Part shown: piece by piece, positions 61,276-64,000 of the stretch
Layout: every line of letters begins with the position of its first letter
Position numbering within the stretch: the stretch's first letter is position 1
Source of the DNA: Flavobacterium psychrophilum
GTDB lineage: Bacteria > Bacteroidota > Bacteroidia > Flavobacteriales > Flavobacteriaceae
Direction of reading: 5' to 3'
DNA length: 64,000 nt
Assembly: GCA_945874225.1 (NCBI GenBank)
Contig: CAMCFT010000019.1
Span: 1 to 64,000 of the forward strand
The notes under the pieces: generated by a model
What the model saw: the letters and a program-made list of their open reading frames with translations, nothing else
Told to the model about the DNA's origin: nothing
The model's database searches: none
Translations under genes and position numbers: made by a program

Positions 61276-64000
61276 CTAATCTTCTTCAGGAGCTTTGCCT
61301 TCTTGATTTTGTTTTAACTCTTTTGAATTTGATTTTGAGGAATTTCGATTTTCAGGAGGCAGATTTGAATCCTGATCAATCACATTAGAATCCGGAGCTT
61401 TTTCTATTTTTTTATTTTTAAATATTTTATTGGCTAATTCTTTGAATGTATCAAAATCAACTTCATAGGAAATCCCTGCTCCTTGTGTATAGCCTATTCC
61501 TTCTCCTATATAACTGATGTCATTTTCTCTATTAAAAAAGCGCTGGTTTACGGTTCCATCCTCATTAACTCTGTATAAAATTTCCACATCACCTACGACG
61601 GCTGTTTCATTAATTCCTCCAAAAGGAACTCCAACTTTTCCATTGATAGTAATTCTTTCATTAATTTTGGAAGAAACTGTAGCTACAAATCTACCGTCAG
61701 ATTCTTTTCCAGTGGTTTTGTCAGCACCTATAATATCAATACCCACTTGGAATTTTTCGTCTTCTGAATGGATAAGACCACTCAATAAACCTGTTGCCGT
61801 TTCAAATGCATTTGAAGTTAAAGCTGAATTATTCACTCCTTCGGCACTTAAAAAACTACCTGTAGACAATAAATACAAAGCTTGTGTTTGGCGAACATCT
61901 TTATCATTTAGTTTGTATTCAATTTCTGATTTTAAGACATTGCTGACCGTTGGAAACTCAAAATTAAAATCTGGTTCTGGGCTTGTTAAATCTCCTCGAA
62001 GTCCTATAACCACATTGACTGGCACTTTTTTATTGAAAGAAGAGTTTTCTAATAACAAGGCTGGATTTGCACTGGTTTTATATATGGCTTCTAAATTCAA
62101 ACGTGCTTTCATTGGATTTCCTTCCCAAGAAATATAACCTCCTTTTTTGACGGTAAATTTCTTGTCGATGATACCTCCATATTTAAAATTGTAGGTTCCT
62201 TCATAAGCCTGAAAATCCCCCCACATATTAAATTTACCCAAAGTATTTATTTTAAACAGCAGTGTTCCATTTCCCTTACCTTTCATTCCGTGACCTGAAT
62301 TTCGATCCAAAATAACTTCTACTTCTGCATTTGGAGTGATGTCAAGATCAAACTCCAGTTCAAGTCCTTTGTAATTTCTTGAATTATCAACAATTCCCTT
62401 TTTTATATTAAACTTTTCTTTGGCAGTCAAAAAATGAATAAAACTGTTTTCGCTTATATTTTCAGAATCATTAATAGGAATTTTTAACGACGACCCTTTT
62501 TCTGATTTTGCGTCGACCTTAATAAATAAACCATCTGTTGGTCCTTTGATTGTTGCAGTACCATTAATAAATGCGATTCCATAGTATGCAGCGTCCTCGG
62601 AATCTTTGGTGTCAAGCACCAATAATCTTTTTGAATTAATGGCTAAATCCAATTTCCAATCCGAAAAATTATTATGTGAAATACTTCCGTTTAAGGTTCC
62701 TTTTGTACCAAATTTTGTATCGGTAAGTACATCGTTTTTAAACAAAAACTTCTCGTCTGTTAAATCAACAATGGTTCTGTTACTTAATGCATAATCCACA
62801 TTCAAATATGGAATTGTCAATCCCGCATCATCTACATAAAGGCGTCCGTTGATTTCTGGTTTTTTGAGATTTCCTGATATACTTGCATTTCCTGATGCAA
62901 ATCCTCTGATATTTGATAAAACGTCACCACCAAGAGAACTTAAGATTCCTAAATTAAATTTGTCGAGTTTTAATTGTAAATCCAAAATCGTTTTATCATT
63001 AACAATTTCGAAACTTCCGTTGGTTTTAAAAGATTCAACGTTTTCATTTTCGATATTTGCATTTACTGTAAATTTCTTCAGTTTTTCATCTCCAACAATA
63101 TCAAAATTCAAATTACCCAACTCTGTTTTATTGATATTCAAATGGTCAATTTGGATTGAAGCTGGAATTTCATAAATGTCATTATTTAGCTTATAATTTA
63201 ACGTTGCATTCAAATTTCCATTAAAAACAAACTTTGGATCTGCTGGGGTAATTTGGTTTAAATCAACATTTTTAAAACTTAATTTTAAATCCTTGTATGC
63301 CGTTCCTTTAATATCGCCCATAAAGCTAATTTCCTGATCTTTATGAGTCAGTAAGATGTTGTCAAAATTGAAATTTTTGAATGATTTATCAAAAACTATT
63401 TGATTATCTGGAGTTTCCTTTTCATTCAAAAACCACAAATAATCCTTGATTTTTACCTCAGATTTATTGATCCCCACCACATTATTATTGGCTGGGTTTA
63501 TGGTATGATATAGGTTCAAATTAAAATAATCTTCTCCTTTTGTACCGCCTTTAAACTCAGATCGAAAGAACAAAGTGTCTTTCATCGTAACGTTTATCAG
63601 GCTAAAATCCCGAATCTTATAAAAATCTGTTTTTATACTATCTAATTCAACGTAAGCATTATAAAGCGGGTTTTTATTGTCGATCTTAACTCTGATATTA
63701 TCGAAAGTATTAGTTGAAGCCGTAATTTTTGGCGAATTAAAATTGAGCTTGAATTCCTGATTGTCAGAATTGATGTTTCCTTTAACGATTGTATTTGTAG
63801 CAATAGAAATTTCCGGATAGAAGATTTCAATAATTTTATTATAAATAGTAAAATTGAACTTTAAAAACTGTCCTTTTTTAACTTTTTCAGGTTTGTAATT
63901 AGTATAAAGACTTCCGAGCGAATTCGTTACTAAATTTTTCAGTTGGTTGAATTCATATTTTCCCACAATTTCGCCTTCAACAATATCACGAGAATTTACG
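61276..64000 (-). CDS. tamB: translocation/assembly module TamB-like protein (5' truncated by window edge)
   Basis: The frame stays open to the right edge; a GTG at 63966 is internal, since the reading continues upstream (VNSRDIVEGEI). More than 900 residues are visible, against about 1,400-1,700 for whole Bacteroidota TamB. The sequence is long repeating beta strands (YKDLKLSFKNVDLNQITP, LNATLNYKLNNDIYEIPASIQIDHLNI), the beta-taco/AsmA-like groove that carries phospholipids between membranes, ending with the conserved TamB/DUF490 domain (GLELEFDLDITPNAEVEVILDRNSGHGMKGKGNGTLLFKI ... GTYNFKYGGIIDKKF ... GINETAVVGDVEILYRVNEDG). The tail after residue ~850 is disordered and Lys/Asn/Ser-rich. Confidence 0.9.
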   Translation of the reverse strand, partial: VNSRDIVEGEIVGKYEFNQLKNLVTNSLGSLYTNYKPEKVKKGQFLKFNFTIYNKIIEIFYPEISIATNTIVKGNINSDNQEFKLNFNSPKITASTNTFDNIRVKIDNKNPLYNAYVELDSIKTDFYKIRDFSLINVTMKDTLFFRSEFKGGTKGEDYFNLNLYHTINPANNNVVGINKSEVKIKDYLWFLNEKETPDNQIVFDKSFKNFNFDNILLTHKDQEISFMGDIKGTAYKDLKLSFKNVDLNQITPADPKFVFNGNLNATLNYKLNNDIYEIPASIQIDHLNINKTELGNLNFDIVGDEKLKKFTVNANIENENVESFKTNGSFEIVNDKTILDLQLKLDKFNLGILSSLGGDVLSNIRGFASGNASISGNLKKPEINGRLYVDDAGLTIPYLNVDYALSNRTIVDLTDEKFLFKNDVLTDTKFGTKGTLNGSISHNNFSDWKLDLAINSKRLLVLDTKDSEDAAYYGIAFINGTATIKGPTDGLFIKVDAKSEKGSSLKIPINDSENISENSFIHFLTAKEKFNIKKGIVDNSRNYKGLELEFDLDITPNAEVEVILDRNSGHGMKGKGNGTLLFKINTLGKFNMWGDFQAYEGTYNFKYGGIIDKKFTVKKGGYISWEGNPMKARLNLEAIYKTSANPALLLENSSFNKKVPVNVVIGLRGDLTSPEPDFNFEFPTVSNVLKSEIEYKLNDKDVRQTQALYLLSTGSFLSAEGVNNSALTSNAFETATGLLSGLIHSEDEKFQVGIDIIGADKTTGKESDGRFVATVSSKINERITINGKVGVPFGGINETAVVGDVEILYRVNEDGTVNQRFFNRENDISYIGEGIGYTQGAGISYEVDFDTFKELANKIFKNKKIEKAPDSNVIDQDSNLPPENRNSSKSNSKELKQNQEGKAPEED

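Noticed and set aside
61517..62137. 206-residue open frame antisense to the TamB-like gene
   Set aside because: It lies wholly inside a long, well-supported coding region on the other strand, has no recognisable domain and low-complexity Ser/Leu composition typical of antisense shadows.
63964..63966. GTG at 63966 as start of tamB
   Set aside because: The frame continues to the right edge with TamB-like sequence, and whole TamB proteins are hundreds of residues longer.

Overview
The window is a 64 kb AT-rich chromosomal segment of a Bacteroidota bacterium, almost certainly a Flavobacterium-like member of the Flavobacteriaceae. The evidence is: a SprB-type adhesin with a type IX secretion C-terminal domain followed by a PorP/SprF gene, TonB-dependent receptor plus DUF4249 lipoprotein, BshA (bacillithiol), many lipoproteins, promoters of the TTG-N19-TAnnTTTG type, and almost no Shine-Dalgarno sequences. 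No rRNA, tRNA, prophage or CRISPR array was seen. One RNA gene, the SRP RNA (ffs), is present on the minus strand near 32.1 kb.

Layout. 0-10 kb: 3' part of a giant secreted adhesin, its PorP/SprF partner, an unknown lipoprotein, and a TonB receptor/DUF4249 pair. Next comes a broken second copy of the PorP/SprF gene carrying a 134-bp palindromic insertion with a clean 10-bp target duplication. 10-14 kb: IS200/IS605-type transposase surrounded by several palindromic repeat families, a degenerate 81-bp tandem repeat, and a large one-polypeptide restriction-methylation enzyme whose 5' end may be lost. 14-18.3 kb: housekeeping genes (esterase, deoxyinosine glycosylase, MTA/SAH nucleosidase, GYF_2 membrane protein, DMT transporter).

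18.5-29.9 kb is the most striking region. A complete [FeFe]-hydrogenase island (maturases hydG, hydF, hydE, then HndB-, HndC-, HndD- and HndA-like subunits of an NAD(P)-linked, probably electron-bifurcating hydrogenase) runs rightwards into a convergent four-subunit 2-oxoacid:ferredoxin oxidoreductase operon. Together they could oxidise 2-oxoacids to reduced ferredoxin and dispose of electrons from ferredoxin and NADH as H2: a fermentative module in a lineage usually regarded as aerobic. A 239-bp mobile palindromic element with a 7-9 bp target duplication sits exactly at the stop codon of the catalytic subunit, separating it from the small HndA-like subunit. A related 228-bp copy lies at 56.9 kb.

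30-45 kb: transaldolase, SDR oxidoreductase, SRP RNA, glutaminyl cyclase, histidine-degradation genes hutI and hutG, DEAD-box helicase, small heat-shock protein, hybrid sensor kinase, dicarboxylate-type symporter, chorismate synthase, PrcB-domain lipoprotein and bshA. 45-57 kb is largely cell envelope: a GH3/beta-lactamase fusion lipoprotein, HdrBC-like iron-sulfur pair, MCE protein, cell-wall amidase and LptD. 57-64 kb: RidA, methylglyoxal synthase, BadF-type kinase, gapA, pfkA and the 3' part of a TamB-like gene that runs off the right edge. Intergenic spaces carry many short palindromic repeats and rho-independent terminators, several shared by convergent genes.
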